This document shows positions 42,689 through 51,247 of a DNA stretch of 64,000 bases, one piece after another. A program made the position numbers and the translations under genes. Origin of the DNA: Mycobacterium sp. 852002-51057_SCH5723018 (GTDB lineage Bacteria > Actinomycetota > Actinomycetes > Mycobacteriales > Mycobacteriaceae); assembly GCF_001667035.1 (NCBI RefSeq), contig NZ_LZIR01000074.1:29155-93154 (forward strand). The letters are read 5' to 3'. The stretch's first letter is position 1. Each line of letters opens with the position of its first letter. The notes under the pieces were generated by a model. It saw nothing but the letters and a program-made list of their open reading frames with translations, was not told the origin of the DNA and made no database searches.

Positions 42689-43648
42689 ATGACACAGACG
42701 AATCTGGCGCGGCCGCAAGGTCTCAACCGGATCGACCCGGTGCTCCGCGAGGCCGCGATCGAGCTGGGCGTCGTCGAATTCCGCGCCGAGACGCTGCCGT
42801 CGGAGCGCGAACGCGCGAACCTGCTGGCCGCCCAGCGGGCCGCGGCGGTCGACACCGACGGCGTCGCGGTGGAATCGCGCTCCATCGTCGGACCGGACGG
42901 CGACCGGCTTGGGCTTCGCCTGTATCGCGGCCGCTCCGGATCGCCGGCGCCGCTGGTGGTCTACGCCCATGGCGGCGGTTTCGTGACGGGCAACCTGGAC
43001 ACCGATCACGGGCAGTGCGTGGAGCTTGCGCGCTCCGCCGGCTGCCTGCTGATATCGGTCGACTACCGGCTCGCGCCGGAACATCCGTGCCCCGCGGCGC
43101 CGGGCGACGTGGAAGCGGCCATGCGCTATGTCGTCGACAATGCCGCCGAGCTGGACGCCGACACCAGCCGCATCGCGGTGATGGGTCGCGACGCGGGAGC
43201 GGCTCTGGTCGCGGGCCTGACCCAGCGCATGTTCGACGAGGAGGGCCCGTCGATCCTGGTGCAGGTCCTGCACCAGCCGATGCTCGATTCCGATGCCACG
43301 CCGTCGAGGCGCGAGTTCCAGCGCACACCGGGGCTCAACGGTCCCGCCGTGAGCCGGGCGTGGGGCCACTACCTTGGCCACGCGGCCGCGAACGGTCAGC
43401 TCGTCCCCGCGCACCGCGCGAACCTGGAGGGCCTACCCCCCACGTTCGTCAGTTGCTCGGAGATCGACCCGTGCCGTGACGAAGCCATCGACTATGCCAA
43501 CCGGCTGCTGCATGCCTACGTCCACACCGAATTGCACGTCATCGCAGCGACTTTCAACGGCTTCGATTCGCTGGTTCCCGATTGGATTGTGTCCCAAGAA
43601 AACCGGGTGCTGCACGCGCAAACGCTGCGCCGCGTGTTCGCCATGTAG
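42689..43648 (+). CDS. HSL-type alpha/beta hydrolase with a degenerate catalytic triad
   Basis: A 319-residue protein of the hormone-sensitive-lipase family: the HGGG oxyanion motif (94-97) and DYRLAPEHP (about 125-133) are intact. The nucleophile elbow GDSAG is GRDAG, with Asp168 in the serine position, and the C-terminal His is Asn290 (FNGF instead of HGF); Asp260 (EIDPCRDE) remains. It should not have ordinary esterase activity and may be a pseudoenzyme or binding protein, or use a different mechanism. The reading frame is intact, so it is not an obvious pseudogene. It is last in the 40119 operon. Confidence 0.85.
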   Translation: MTQTNLARPQGLNRIDPVLREAAIELGVVEFRAETLPSERERANLLAAQRAAAVDTDGVAVESRSIVGPDGDRLGLRLYRGRSGSPAPLVVYAHGGGFVTGNLDTDHGQCVELARSAGCLLISVDYRLAPEHPCPAAPGDVEAAMRYVVDNAAELDADTSRIAVMGRDAGAALVAGLTQRMFDEEGPSILVQVLHQPMLDSDATPSRREFQRTPGLNGPAVSRAWGHYLGHAAANGQLVPAHRANLEGLPPTFVSCSEIDPCRDEAIDYANRLLHAYVHTELHVIAATFNGFDSLVPDWIVSQENRVLHAQTLRRVFAM

Positions 43649-43659
43649 CGCTCGAAAGC

Positions 43660-44328
43660 CTAGACCGGGGAGAATTTGGTGATCAGCCAGCTTGCGTTGA
43701 TCCGGGACAGGTGCACCACCAAGCTGTTGACGGCCACGGACGGTTGCGGACTGTCCTTGGTCGTGGTGACCTGATCGACGAAGACCAGAACGACGGCGGA
43801 ATCGGGATGTAGCTCTGAGACCGCCGCACCCGATACCTTGGCCGTGGTTTTCATCGACTTCTGCTTGGCCATCGGAGCCACGGTCTGCTGGCTGAATTGG
43901 TCGAAGTAAGAGAGGAAATCGCCGGCGAGGTGCGATCGGGCCTCGGCGAAGTCCTTGTCGAGCGAGTCGGCCGAATACGACAGCACTGCCACCGTTCCGT
44001 CGGTGGCGGCGCCGACCACCGCTCTGGAGACGCTGGCGTCGGTCTGTTGGTCGGGCCGGTACTGCTTGAAGTACAGCCAGGTTGCCACCGCGCCGGAGAT
44101 CAGCATGAGCACGACCAGGACCGCGAAAATGGCTTTGCGCAACCTTGGTGGCAGGCGACGCCGGGGGCGCTCGTCGTCGGCGGGGGTGTCGCCCTCCGCC
44201 TCGTCGTCGAGCGCCTCTTGGGCCAGTGGGTCGTCGCCTTCGGCGGTGGGTTCGGTTGCGTCCGAAGCGGTCTCGTCCGAAGCGGTCTCGTCCGCAGCGT
44301 CGGTTGTGTCGCGTACATCGTCGGTCAC
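43660..44328 (-). CDS. Mce-associated membrane protein
   Basis: A 222-residue protein with an acidic, Asp/Glu/Thr-rich cytoplasmic N terminus (1-55, including the repeated SDETASD), a basic stretch and one membrane segment (about 66-86), then an extracytoplasmic NTF2-like domain typical of Mas/Mam proteins. Such proteins stabilise Mce lipid importers. No mce genes are in the window, so this is an orphan copy. It overlaps the upstream gene by 4 nt and the two resemble each other in layout. Confidence 0.85.
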   Translation of the reverse strand: MTDDVRDTTDAADETASDETASDATEPTAEGDDPLAQEALDDEAEGDTPADDERPRRRLPPRLRKAIFAVLVVLMLISGAVATWLYFKQYRPDQQTDASVSRAVVGAATDGTVAVLSYSADSLDKDFAEARSHLAGDFLSYFDQFSQQTVAPMAKQKSMKTTAKVSGAAVSELHPDSAVVLVFVDQVTTTKDSPQPSVAVNSLVVHLSRINASWLITKFSPV

Positions 44329-45149
44329 GGCACGTACTCAACTTTCGACATCTTGTACTTTCCCCCGACATCGTCAATGGTCACCCTGAGCCGCCACATT
44401 CGGGGTGGTTCGTCCTTGCCGGGTGGTGAATTGGTGATTTGCGAGGTCGCCGAGACCAGCACCACCGCCGAATTCCCGTTTATGGACTCGAGGGCGGCCG
44501 CGTTCACCTTTCCCTCGGTGACCGCTTTGGACTGCGTAACCACCGATATGAATTCGTTGGCCTGGTGCTGGAAGTCATCTTTGAATTGACCGGTGGAGTT
44601 GTCGATCACCCGCTGGACGTCGTCCTTGGCCTTGTTGAAGTCGAGCGAGATCATGTAGGTGACGTCCTGCTTGGCCCCGGCGACGAACGCCGCTTCCCGC
44701 TGCCGGTGCTTGGTGGTGTCGCGGTGCTGGAGCGTCATGTAGACACTGACACCGATGAAGGCGCAGGTCAGGACGAACGCGGTCACCGCGGCAATTGCGG
44801 GCAGCCGGCGTCGTAATGCGGTCGGCTCGGCGGCCTGCGCGTCCTCGGACTCGTAGTAATGCTCGTAGTAGTCCTGGTCGTAGTCCTCGTCGTAATGCTC
44901 GGTCGCCGTCTCGTCGTAGTCCTCGTCCTCGTAATCCTCGTCCTCGTAGTCCTCGTCGTCCCCGAGCACCACGGCGGGGTCGGGCAGACCCAGGGCTTCA
45001 CGCCGCAGCCGCGCCGCGCGGGCGCGGGCCTGCGCCGCGGCGGCGGGCGCTTCGGCCGCGGCGGCTTCGGCCTCGACTTCTTCGAGCAACGCCCGAGTGT
45101 CGGCCTCCGACGCGGCCGAATCGTCGTGCGGGGCGTCGGCGTCAGGCAT
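44325..45149 (-). CDS. Mce-associated membrane protein with acidic Tyr-rich tract
   Basis: A 274-residue Mce-associated protein: an Ala/Glu-rich N-terminal helix (20-50), a low-complexity Asp/Glu/Tyr tract (about 64-103), a membrane segment (about 115-136) and an extracytoplasmic domain with YMISLDFNKAKDDVQRVID and GNSAVVLVSATSQIT, typical of the family. The acidic tract is presumably cytoplasmic. Orphan proteins of this type (Omam) assist Mce lipid transporters encoded elsewhere. The upstream region is shared with a divergent acyl-CoA dehydrogenase operon and carries a palindromic site. Confidence 0.85.
   Translation of the reverse strand: MPDADAPHDDSAASEADTRALLEEVEAEAAAAEAPAAAAQARARAARLRREALGLPDPAVVLGDDEDYEDEDYEDEDYDETATEHYDEDYDQDYYEHYYESEDAQAAEPTALRRRLPAIAAVTAFVLTCAFIGVSVYMTLQHRDTTKHRQREAAFVAGAKQDVTYMISLDFNKAKDDVQRVIDNSTGQFKDDFQHQANEFISVVTQSKAVTEGKVNAAALESINGNSAVVLVSATSQITNSPPGKDEPPRMWRLRVTIDDVGGKYKMSKVEYVP
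44841..44960 (-). repeat. Degenerate coding repeat for an Asp/Glu/Tyr tract
   Basis: Short tandem repeats of GAGGACTAC-like units encode EDEDYEDEDYDE and further DYDQDYYEHYYE. It is within the Mce-associated protein gene and could vary in length between strains. Confidence 0.6.
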
Positions 45150-45186
45150 CGCGTTTACCGCTCGTCACCATCATTATCGACTGAAC

Positions 45187-45205
45187 TCCGGTATCTCTTA
45201 CCGTA
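45187..45205. promoter_or_regulatory. Putative operator, recurring 19-bp palindrome (copy 8)
   Basis: TCCGGTAT-CTC-TTACCGTA, 12 of 16 arm matches. It lies between the divergent Mce-associated gene (start 45149) and the acyl-CoA dehydrogenase gene (start 45304). Confidence 0.5.
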
Positions 45206-45303
45206 TTGCCCATTGCTAACATCAGAGTCCCCAGCGAACTCCGACGAGAACCGATCAGGCGGATGATCACCCACCCCTACCTCTAAGGACCCCTTCCGGC
45301 ATC

Positions 45304-46455
45304 ATGACCGCTGTCGACTCTCCCGAAAAGATACTATTCGCTTCGACCACTCAGGCCTTTCTGCAAAAAGAAGCGCCGCTGCGCCGTGTCCGGGAGCTGC
45401 ACGCCGCCGGGCTGGCTTTTGATCCGACCTGGTGGCAGCGTGCCGCCGAACTGGGGTGGACGGCTCTGCTGGTTCCCGAGGATTTGGGCGGCGGCAGCGT
45501 CTCCGGCAGCGGTGTCGAGGACCTGGCCATGGTCGCCGAACAGCTGGGCAAGACGGTGGCGCCCGGACCGCTGTATCCCGTCAGCGTCGTGCTCTCGGCG
45601 CTGGTCGACTGTGCGGACCCGCGATCGCACGCCGACACCATCGAGTCGCTGGTCTCCGGTGAAACGGTTGCGTCATGGGCGGTTTCGGAGCCGGGCCGGG
45701 GCTGGGCGCCGCTGGAAGCGTCGGTGACGGCCACCCAAACCGATGCCGGCTTCCGGATCGATGGCGCCAAGGACCGGGTCGAGGCCGGCGCCCAGAGCGC
45801 GGTGCTGCTGGTGGTGGCGCGATGTGGTGACGAGATCCGTCAGTTTTTGGTCCCGACGGACGCGCCGGGGGTCCGCATTGTGCCGCAGCAGTCGGTGGAC
45901 CTGGTCAAGCAATACGCGCGGGTGGATTTCGACGGCGTGGTCGTGGACCGCTCGGCGGCCGTCGGAACCGCGGCCGAGACCCCCGGCCTGATCGATCGGC
46001 AGAGCCAGATCGCCCAGGTGCTGCAGTGCGCCGAGGTGGTCGGCATCCTGCAGACGGTGTTCGACTTCACCACCGCCTGGGCGCTGGACCGGCACACCTT
46101 CGGCCGCCCCCTGGCCTCCTACCAGGTGCTCAAACACGGGTTCGCCGATATGAAGCTGTGGCTGGAAGCGTGCCGCGCCACCACCGCCGCGGCGGTCGCC
46201 GATTTCGCCACCCGCGCGCCGGGAGCCGGCCTGTCGGCCAGCATCGCCAAGTCCTACGTCGGTGAGATGGGCGGGCGCATCGTTCAGGCCTGCGTCCAGA
46301 TGCACGGCGGCATCGGCGTCACCTGGGAACACGACCTGCACCTCTATCTGAGGCGAGTTACGTTGTACCGCTCAATGTTTGGTACTCCCGAGGAGCACAA
46401 CCTCAGGGTGTACGAGTCGGAGAAGTCGGCCCGGTCAATGGCGGGCGCCAGATGA
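45304..46455 (+). CDS. Acyl-CoA dehydrogenase, probable partner subunit
   Basis: A 383-residue FadE-like protein with VPEDLGGGSVSG, RHTFGRPLASYQVLKHG and the C-terminal HGGIGVTWEHDLHLYLRR, the form typical of one subunit of mycobacterial heterotetrameric acyl-CoA dehydrogenases; the GGT.E base is absent. It should contribute to the FAD sites of the complex. Its stop overlaps the next dehydrogenase start by 4 nt, strongly suggesting they form a single enzyme. The ATG at 45304 is used; a palindromic operator lies about 100 bp upstream. Confidence 0.86.
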   Translation: MTAVDSPEKILFASTTQAFLQKEAPLRRVRELHAAGLAFDPTWWQRAAELGWTALLVPEDLGGGSVSGSGVEDLAMVAEQLGKTVAPGPLYPVSVVLSALVDCADPRSHADTIESLVSGETVASWAVSEPGRGWAPLEASVTATQTDAGFRIDGAKDRVEAGAQSAVLLVVARCGDEIRQFLVPTDAPGVRIVPQQSVDLVKQYARVDFDGVVVDRSAAVGTAAETPGLIDRQSQIAQVLQCAEVVGILQTVFDFTTAWALDRHTFGRPLASYQVLKHGFADMKLWLEACRATTAAAVADFATRAPGAGLSASIAKSYVGEMGGRIVQACVQMHGGIGVTWEHDLHLYLRRVTLYRSMFGTPEEHNLRVYESEKSARSMAGAR

Positions 46456-47705
46456 CGCCCGGCGAATCCGTTGCGGAGTTCGCCGCCCGGGCCCGGGCGT
46501 GGCTCGCGGACAACATGCCCGCCGTCGACCCCGAATCGCCGCCGCCAGCCCCACGCGATGAGGAACGGTCATGGAAAAGGGCCCGAGAGCTGCAAAAGCG
46601 GCTCTACGCAGGGGGATTCGCCGGGATCTGCTTCCCGCGCGAGTGCGGCGGCCTAGGTCTGGATTACGCATACCAGAAGGCCTTCGACGCCGAATCCCTC
46701 GGCTACGAAATGCCGTTGATCCTCAACACCCCGACATTCACCATCTGCTGCGCCACGCTGCTCGACACGGGCAGCGAGGAGCAGAAGAAGCAGCACATCG
46801 CCGCCGCCCTGCGCGGCGATGAGGTGCTGGTGCAGCTGCTTTCCGAACCCAGCGGCGGATCGGATCTGGCCGGTGTCATCACCCGCGCCGAACGCCGCGG
46901 CGACCGCTGGGTGATCAACGGCGCCAAGACATGGAGCACCAGCGCGTTCGCCGCCGACTACGGGCTGTGTCTGGCCCGGACCGACTGGGATGTGCCCAAG
47001 CACGAGGGCCTGACCATGTTCCTGGTGCCCATCGCGCATCCGGGAATCACGTTGCGGCGCATCACCATGCTGAGCGGTTCCACCGAGTTCTGCGAGGAGT
47101 TCCTGGACGAGGTGGACGTCGGCGACGACGCGGTCGTCGGCGAGGTCAACGGTGGTTGGGCGGTGGCCTCGCGCCAGCTGTATCACGAGCGGCGGGCGGT
47201 GGGGCAGGGCTCGGAGTTCGCTAGTGGCAGCGGAAGCGAGGGCGGCAGCACGAAACCCGTTGACTACGTAGCCCTTACGGAAAAGACCGGCCAGGCCGAC
47301 AACGAACGCGTGCATGAGATGGCCGGCCGGGTGCTGGTGCGGCGCGCGGTCGCCGAGCAGCTGATCGATCACGTGTACCGAAATGTCCGTGACGGCGTGC
47401 TGCCGCCCGCCGCCGGAACGCTCATCAGGCTATTCCACTCCGAGACCGTGACCCTGGATATGGATACGGCGCTGGCGATCGCCGGAAGTGCCGGTGTGGT
47501 GGGCGAAATCGGCGAGGGCCTCGAGGCGGGGCTGCGGTTTCTGTCTCGGCAGAACGTCGCCATCGGCGGCGGCACCACGGAGATGGCCCGCAACGTCATC
47601 GGCGAGCGGGTGCTGGGTTTCCCACGCGAGTACGCCGCCGACCGCGGTGTGCCGTTCAATCGGGTGCGCCACGGCCGCGGCCAGGGCGCCGGGCCTTCGG
47701 CCTAG
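46452..47705 (+). CDS. Acyl-CoA dehydrogenase, catalytic subunit
   Basis: A 417-residue FadE-like dehydrogenase with FPRECGGLGLDY, LLSEPSGGSDLAG, ARTDWDVPKHEGLTMFLVP and the C-terminal GGGTTEMARNVIGERVLG, whose Glu is the expected base. A Gly/Ser-rich insert (about 257-272, FASGSGSEGGSTKP) is unusual. It is the likely catalytic partner of the preceding gene product. The stop overlaps the stop of the convergent phosphatase gene. Confidence 0.88.
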   Translation: MTPGESVAEFAARARAWLADNMPAVDPESPPPAPRDEERSWKRARELQKRLYAGGFAGICFPRECGGLGLDYAYQKAFDAESLGYEMPLILNTPTFTICCATLLDTGSEEQKKQHIAAALRGDEVLVQLLSEPSGGSDLAGVITRAERRGDRWVINGAKTWSTSAFAADYGLCLARTDWDVPKHEGLTMFLVPIAHPGITLRRITMLSGSTEFCEEFLDEVDVGDDAVVGEVNGGWAVASRQLYHERRAVGQGSEFASGSGSEGGSTKPVDYVALTEKTGQADNERVHEMAGRVLVRRAVAEQLIDHVYRNVRDGVLPPAAGTLIRLFHSETVTLDMDTALAIAGSAGVVGEIGEGLEAGLRFLSRQNVAIGGGTTEMARNVIGERVLGFPREYAADRGVPFNRVRHGRGQGAGPSA

Positions 47706-49672
47706 TCTTCGGCGAAGGGGTTCGCGGTGTCGCCGCCGTCGTGGCTGTTGAAGGGCATCTGAACCAGTGACAAGACGTGATGCGCCGCGCTCCCGGGCGG
47801 CGCTATCAGCACACATTCGCCGCCCTGTCTGCGGGCCCGGTCGCGTGCGGCGGCCAGCGCGCTGACGCCCGCCGATCCGAGGTGGGTGACGCCGCTCAGG
47901 TCGATCGTCAATGGTGCTATGCCGGAACGGCTTTCGACCGCAATGTGGCGGTCCAAAGTGGACGCGGTGGTGGCGTCGACGTCACCGATGACGAGGATGC
48001 GCCCTTCGTCGCTGAGCAGGGAGACGAATTCGGATTTGGGGGGCCGTCGATGGGACCGGCCGATGACCGTATCGGTAACGAAGTTGGCCGGTCGCGACAG
48101 GCGGTGCGTGAGCGAGGCCGTCGTCCCGCCGGCATCATGCGTGACCTGCGCCTCGGACACCAACGCCTCGGCCATCGCAAGGCCGCGGCCCCGGCCGCAC
48201 TCTCCGTCGCGGTAGTCCTTCCACCGCCCGCGGTCGATCACCGAGGCGTGCAGGCTGCCGTCACCGGTCAGTGCCGCCTCGAGCACCACCCCGTCGGAGA
48301 CCTCCGCCGCGTACCCGTGCTCGACCGCGTTTTCGACGTACTCGGAGACCGCGTGCACGACGTTACAGATGTCGTCGGCGTCGGCGCCGATGTCGGAGAG
48401 CCATTTGCGCAGCCGGGCGCGAACCGTGCGTGCAGCCTGGATCGTCGCATCCACCGTGATGCGCAGCGGTGGCGGCGGCGTGCGCCGTTGCGCCGCAAGC
48501 AATGTGACGTCATCTTGGTAGCCGCTCGACCGGAGCAGCAATTCCAGTGTCTCCGAACAGAGGCGGTCGATCGGCCGGCCCGGCGCGTCGATGACGAAGC
48601 CGCCGCTGCCGGCGGCGATATTCGCCGCCAATTCGGCGAATTCCGCGGTGCTGGAGCCCAATGGGCGGCCGGGACGCTCGATCAGGCCGTCGGAATACAG
48701 CAGGACCGCGTCGCCCACGTCAAGCACCTCGGTGCGCACCGGAAATCCGGTGCCGCTGCCGAGCGGACCGGCGCCGGACGGTTCGGTGTACCGCGCGTTC
48801 GCGTCGGCGCTGACCAGCAGCGGCGGCGGGTGTCCGGCTGTGCAGTATTGGAATTCGCCCGTGGCGAAGTCGAGCGAACCGATGCACACGGTGGCCGACT
48901 TCGAACCCGGCACCTGTTCGTGGAACCGGTCGAGCGCCTCGAGCGCTTCGACGATGGTGTAGCCCGCCGAAACTTGCATCCGTAACGCCGTGCGCAACTG
49001 CGACATCACGGCCGCGGCTTCGACGCCATGGCCGACCACGTCACCGACGATCAGGACCAGCCGGTCTCCCAGGGCGAGCGCGTCGAACCAGTCGCCTCCG
49101 GCCGCCGTGTCCTCCGCGGCGACGAGATATTCCGCGGCGATGTCGGCGCCGGGCACGACGGGTACGGACGGGGCCAGCAGCGCTTGCTGCATGACGATGG
49201 CCGAATCGCGGACGTTGCGGTACCGCGCGGACAGCTCCTCCATGCGCGCCTCCGCGGCCGCTCGGGCCTGCACCCGGCTGGTGACATCGTCGAAGAGGAT
49301 CTGGACACCCTCGACCGACCCGTCCTTCCGGCGGCGCGGCGTGACGACAAAGTCGAAGAAGCGTTCCTCGATGCCCGAACCGCCAAAGTCGGCCTGAAGG
49401 CGCCACTCGCTACCCGATTGTGGTTCGCCGGTCTCGTACACCCGGTCGAACATCTCGTAGACCAGCTGGCTCTCCAGCTCGGGGAAGACCTCGCGGGCAA
49501 GCTTTCCCACCGGGTTGCCCGTCGGATTGAAGCGGCGGTATGCGGCGTTGACCGCGACAAAGCGATGGTCGGGTCCCTGCAGGCCGACCAGCATCGCCGG
49601 GACGTTTTCGAAGGTGCGGCGCACATCGTCGGCCGCGCCCACGGTTTGGTCCCAGTCGTTTTCGGCGACCAT
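47702..49672 (-). CDS. PAS-SpoIIE phosphatase-HATPase-STAS fusion (RsbU/RsbW/RsbV-like, Rv1364c-type)
   Basis: A 656-residue signalling protein with, in order, a PAS domain (about 17-135), a PP2C/SpoIIE phosphatase (about 170-390; metal Asp194 in AGGDWFD and Asp211 in GDVVGHG, plus LYSDGLIE and QDDVT), an anti-sigma HATPase (about 405-535; ENAVEHGYA) and a C-terminal STAS anti-sigma-antagonist domain with a phosphorylatable Ser in THLGSAGVS. The order and length match M. tuberculosis Rv1364c, which controls sigma factor F. The ATG at 49672 was chosen because AGGGGG lies 8 nt upstream; an ATG at 49699 lacks one. No sigma factor gene is nearby. Confidence 0.87.
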   Translation of the reverse strand: MVAENDWDQTVGAADDVRRTFENVPAMLVGLQGPDHRFVAVNAAYRRFNPTGNPVGKLAREVFPELESQLVYEMFDRVYETGEPQSGSEWRLQADFGGSGIEERFFDFVVTPRRRKDGSVEGVQILFDDVTSRVQARAAAEARMEELSARYRNVRDSAIVMQQALLAPSVPVVPGADIAAEYLVAAEDTAAGGDWFDALALGDRLVLIVGDVVGHGVEAAAVMSQLRTALRMQVSAGYTIVEALEALDRFHEQVPGSKSATVCIGSLDFATGEFQYCTAGHPPPLLVSADANARYTEPSGAGPLGSGTGFPVRTEVLDVGDAVLLYSDGLIERPGRPLGSSTAEFAELAANIAAGSGGFVIDAPGRPIDRLCSETLELLLRSSGYQDDVTLLAAQRRTPPPPLRITVDATIQAARTVRARLRKWLSDIGADADDICNVVHAVSEYVENAVEHGYAAEVSDGVVLEAALTGDGSLHASVIDRGRWKDYRDGECGRGRGLAMAEALVSEAQVTHDAGGTTASLTHRLSRPANFVTDTVIGRSHRRPPKSEFVSLLSDEGRILVIGDVDATTASTLDRHIAVESRSGIAPLTIDLSGVTHLGSAGVSALAAARDRARRQGGECVLIAPPGSAAHHVLSLVQMPFNSHDGGDTANPFAED

Positions 49673-49962
49673 CCGGCCGTCCCCCCTCGCGGAACGCATC
49701 TATGCAGTCACATAACCGGCCCAAATGCATGGCGTACGCACGCACCGCTGCCCAGATTATCAACAGGTGACATGACGTGTCGGTATCTTTGTCCCATCAA
49801 CCGTCACCGGCTCCGGGCACGGACCAACGCGCCGTCGCCGCTTGCCGTTTCGAGCGGGGCGCGAGACCGGCGAGGACCACCGACTCGTGGGCATTCCCCC
49901 GGCCCGGCAACCGCGCCGGGGCCGACTTGCCTGCAGCCTGAACGGCTATCGAAGGAAGTCGA

Positions 49963-51168
49963 TCAGGCCGAGACCGGTTTCTTGGCAGGCTGGGACACCT
50001 TCATCAGCTTCATCAGGTTGCCGCCCATGATCTTTGCGACGTCTTCCTGCTCGAAGTCGGTGAGCTCGTCGACGAAGGAGATGGGGTCCTTCAGGCCTTC
50101 GGGGTGCGGCCAGTCGGAGCCGAACAGCACCCGGTCCGTACCCACCATCTGCACGATCTCGGTGAACCGGTCCTCCCAGAACGGGGTGATGTAGACGCAG
50201 CGCTTGAACGCCTCGATCGGGTCCTCGCTGAACGACTGCGGCATCTTCTTGTAGACGCCCTTGAGGCCCTTGAACAGGTCCGGCACCCAGTCCGCGCCGT
50301 TTTCGATGGACAGGATCCGCAGCTCCGGGTTGCGGGACAGGGCGCCGTGGCACACCAGCGCGCCCATCGCGTCCAGGATCGGCCGATGGCCCATCACAAA
50401 GCTGCGGAAGGCCGTCGGCTTGAACGGCAGGAACTCGTCGCCGGGCTCCCACACGTTGGCGAACTCGGAGTAACCGCTGTCCGAGGCGTGCATCGAGACG
50501 GGAAGCTCGGCGTTGACGCAGGCCTGCCAGAACGGGTCGAACTCCTCGAGGCCGAACGACCGGCTGCCACGGTAGCCCGGCACCGGGGCCGGCCGGACCA
50601 GCACGGTGCGGGCGCCGCGCTCCAGGCACCATTCGAGTTCTTCGAGCGCGCGCTCGACGATGGGCAGGGTGATGACCGGGGTGGCGAAGATGCGGTCCTT
50701 GTAGTTGAACGACCACTGCTCGTACATCCACTGGTTGAGCGCGTGGATGACGTCGTGGGTCATCTCCGGGTCGTCCTTCATGCGCTCCTCGACGAGGCTG
50801 GCCAGCGTCGGGAACATCAGGGCGTAGTCGATGCCGAGTTCGTCCATCATTTCCAGCCGTGGGCCCGGTTCGCGGAAGGCGGGGATGGCCTTCATCGGCT
50901 CGCCCAGGATCTCGCGGTAGGTCTTGCCTTGCGCGCCGTTGCGGAAGTAGTCCTCCTGGGCGCCCGGCTTGGCGACCTTTTCGAAGGTCGGGTTGGGAAT
51001 GTACTCGCTGATGTGGCCGCGCACCACGATCTTGGTGCGACCCCGGACCTGGACGTAGTCGATCACGTTCTTGCGCTTCTCCGGCAGGAACTTGGTCAGC
51101 GCCTCCTGCGGCTCGTACATGTGGTTGTCGGCGTCGAACACGGGGAACGGAAGTTCGCGAGAAGGCAT
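49963..51168 (-). CDS. Amidohydrolase-2 family protein
   Basis: A 401-residue amidohydrolase-related TIM-barrel protein. The N-terminal metal motif is FDADNHMYEP, with VSMHASDSGY in the middle and LFGSDWPHPEGL at the C terminus with the conserved Asp. It closely resembles the protein at 10812-12014, with Asn at the same position in the DxDNH motif, so both belong to one mycobacterial subgroup. The ATG at 51168 follows AAGGAGATCGCC. A 19-bp inverted repeat (51205-51223) is 36 bp upstream. It is monocistronic, between a TetR fusion and a phosphatase gene. Confidence 0.84.
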   Translation of the reverse strand: MPSRELPFPVFDADNHMYEPQEALTKFLPEKRKNVIDYVQVRGRTKIVVRGHISEYIPNPTFEKVAKPGAQEDYFRNGAQGKTYREILGEPMKAIPAFREPGPRLEMMDELGIDYALMFPTLASLVEERMKDDPEMTHDVIHALNQWMYEQWSFNYKDRIFATPVITLPIVERALEELEWCLERGARTVLVRPAPVPGYRGSRSFGLEEFDPFWQACVNAELPVSMHASDSGYSEFANVWEPGDEFLPFKPTAFRSFVMGHRPILDAMGALVCHGALSRNPELRILSIENGADWVPDLFKGLKGVYKKMPQSFSEDPIEAFKRCVYITPFWEDRFTEIVQMVGTDRVLFGSDWPHPEGLKDPISFVDELTDFEQEDVAKIMGGNLMKLMKVSQPAKKPVSA

Positions 51169-51204
51169 GGCGATCTCCTTGGGGAAGTTTTGGGTTCTCT
51201 GTGG

Positions 51205-51223
51205 GTGGTAATGACGTTACCAC
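51205..51223. promoter_or_regulatory. Inverted repeat, putative operator of the amidohydrolase gene
   Basis: GTGGTAA-TGACG-TTACCAC is a perfect 7-bp inverted repeat around a 5-nt centre. It is directly upstream of the amidohydrolase start (51168) and 3' of the TetR fusion gene. It differs from the TACTGTAA motif. The neighbouring TetR-thioesterase fusion is the natural candidate to bind it (inference). Confidence 0.55.
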
Positions 51224-51247
51224 TTTTGCACCGCGAGGTGTACCGGC

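Noticed and set aside
44841..44960. Tandem repeats considered as a CRISPR or VNTR element
   Set aside because: Units are short, in frame and lack spacers; they simply encode an acidic tract of a membrane protein. Length variation between strains is possible but cannot be seen here.
47777..48985. A 402-codon open frame opposite the phosphatase gene
   Set aside because: It is an antisense shadow; all PAS, SpoIIE, HATPase and STAS motifs are on the minus strand.
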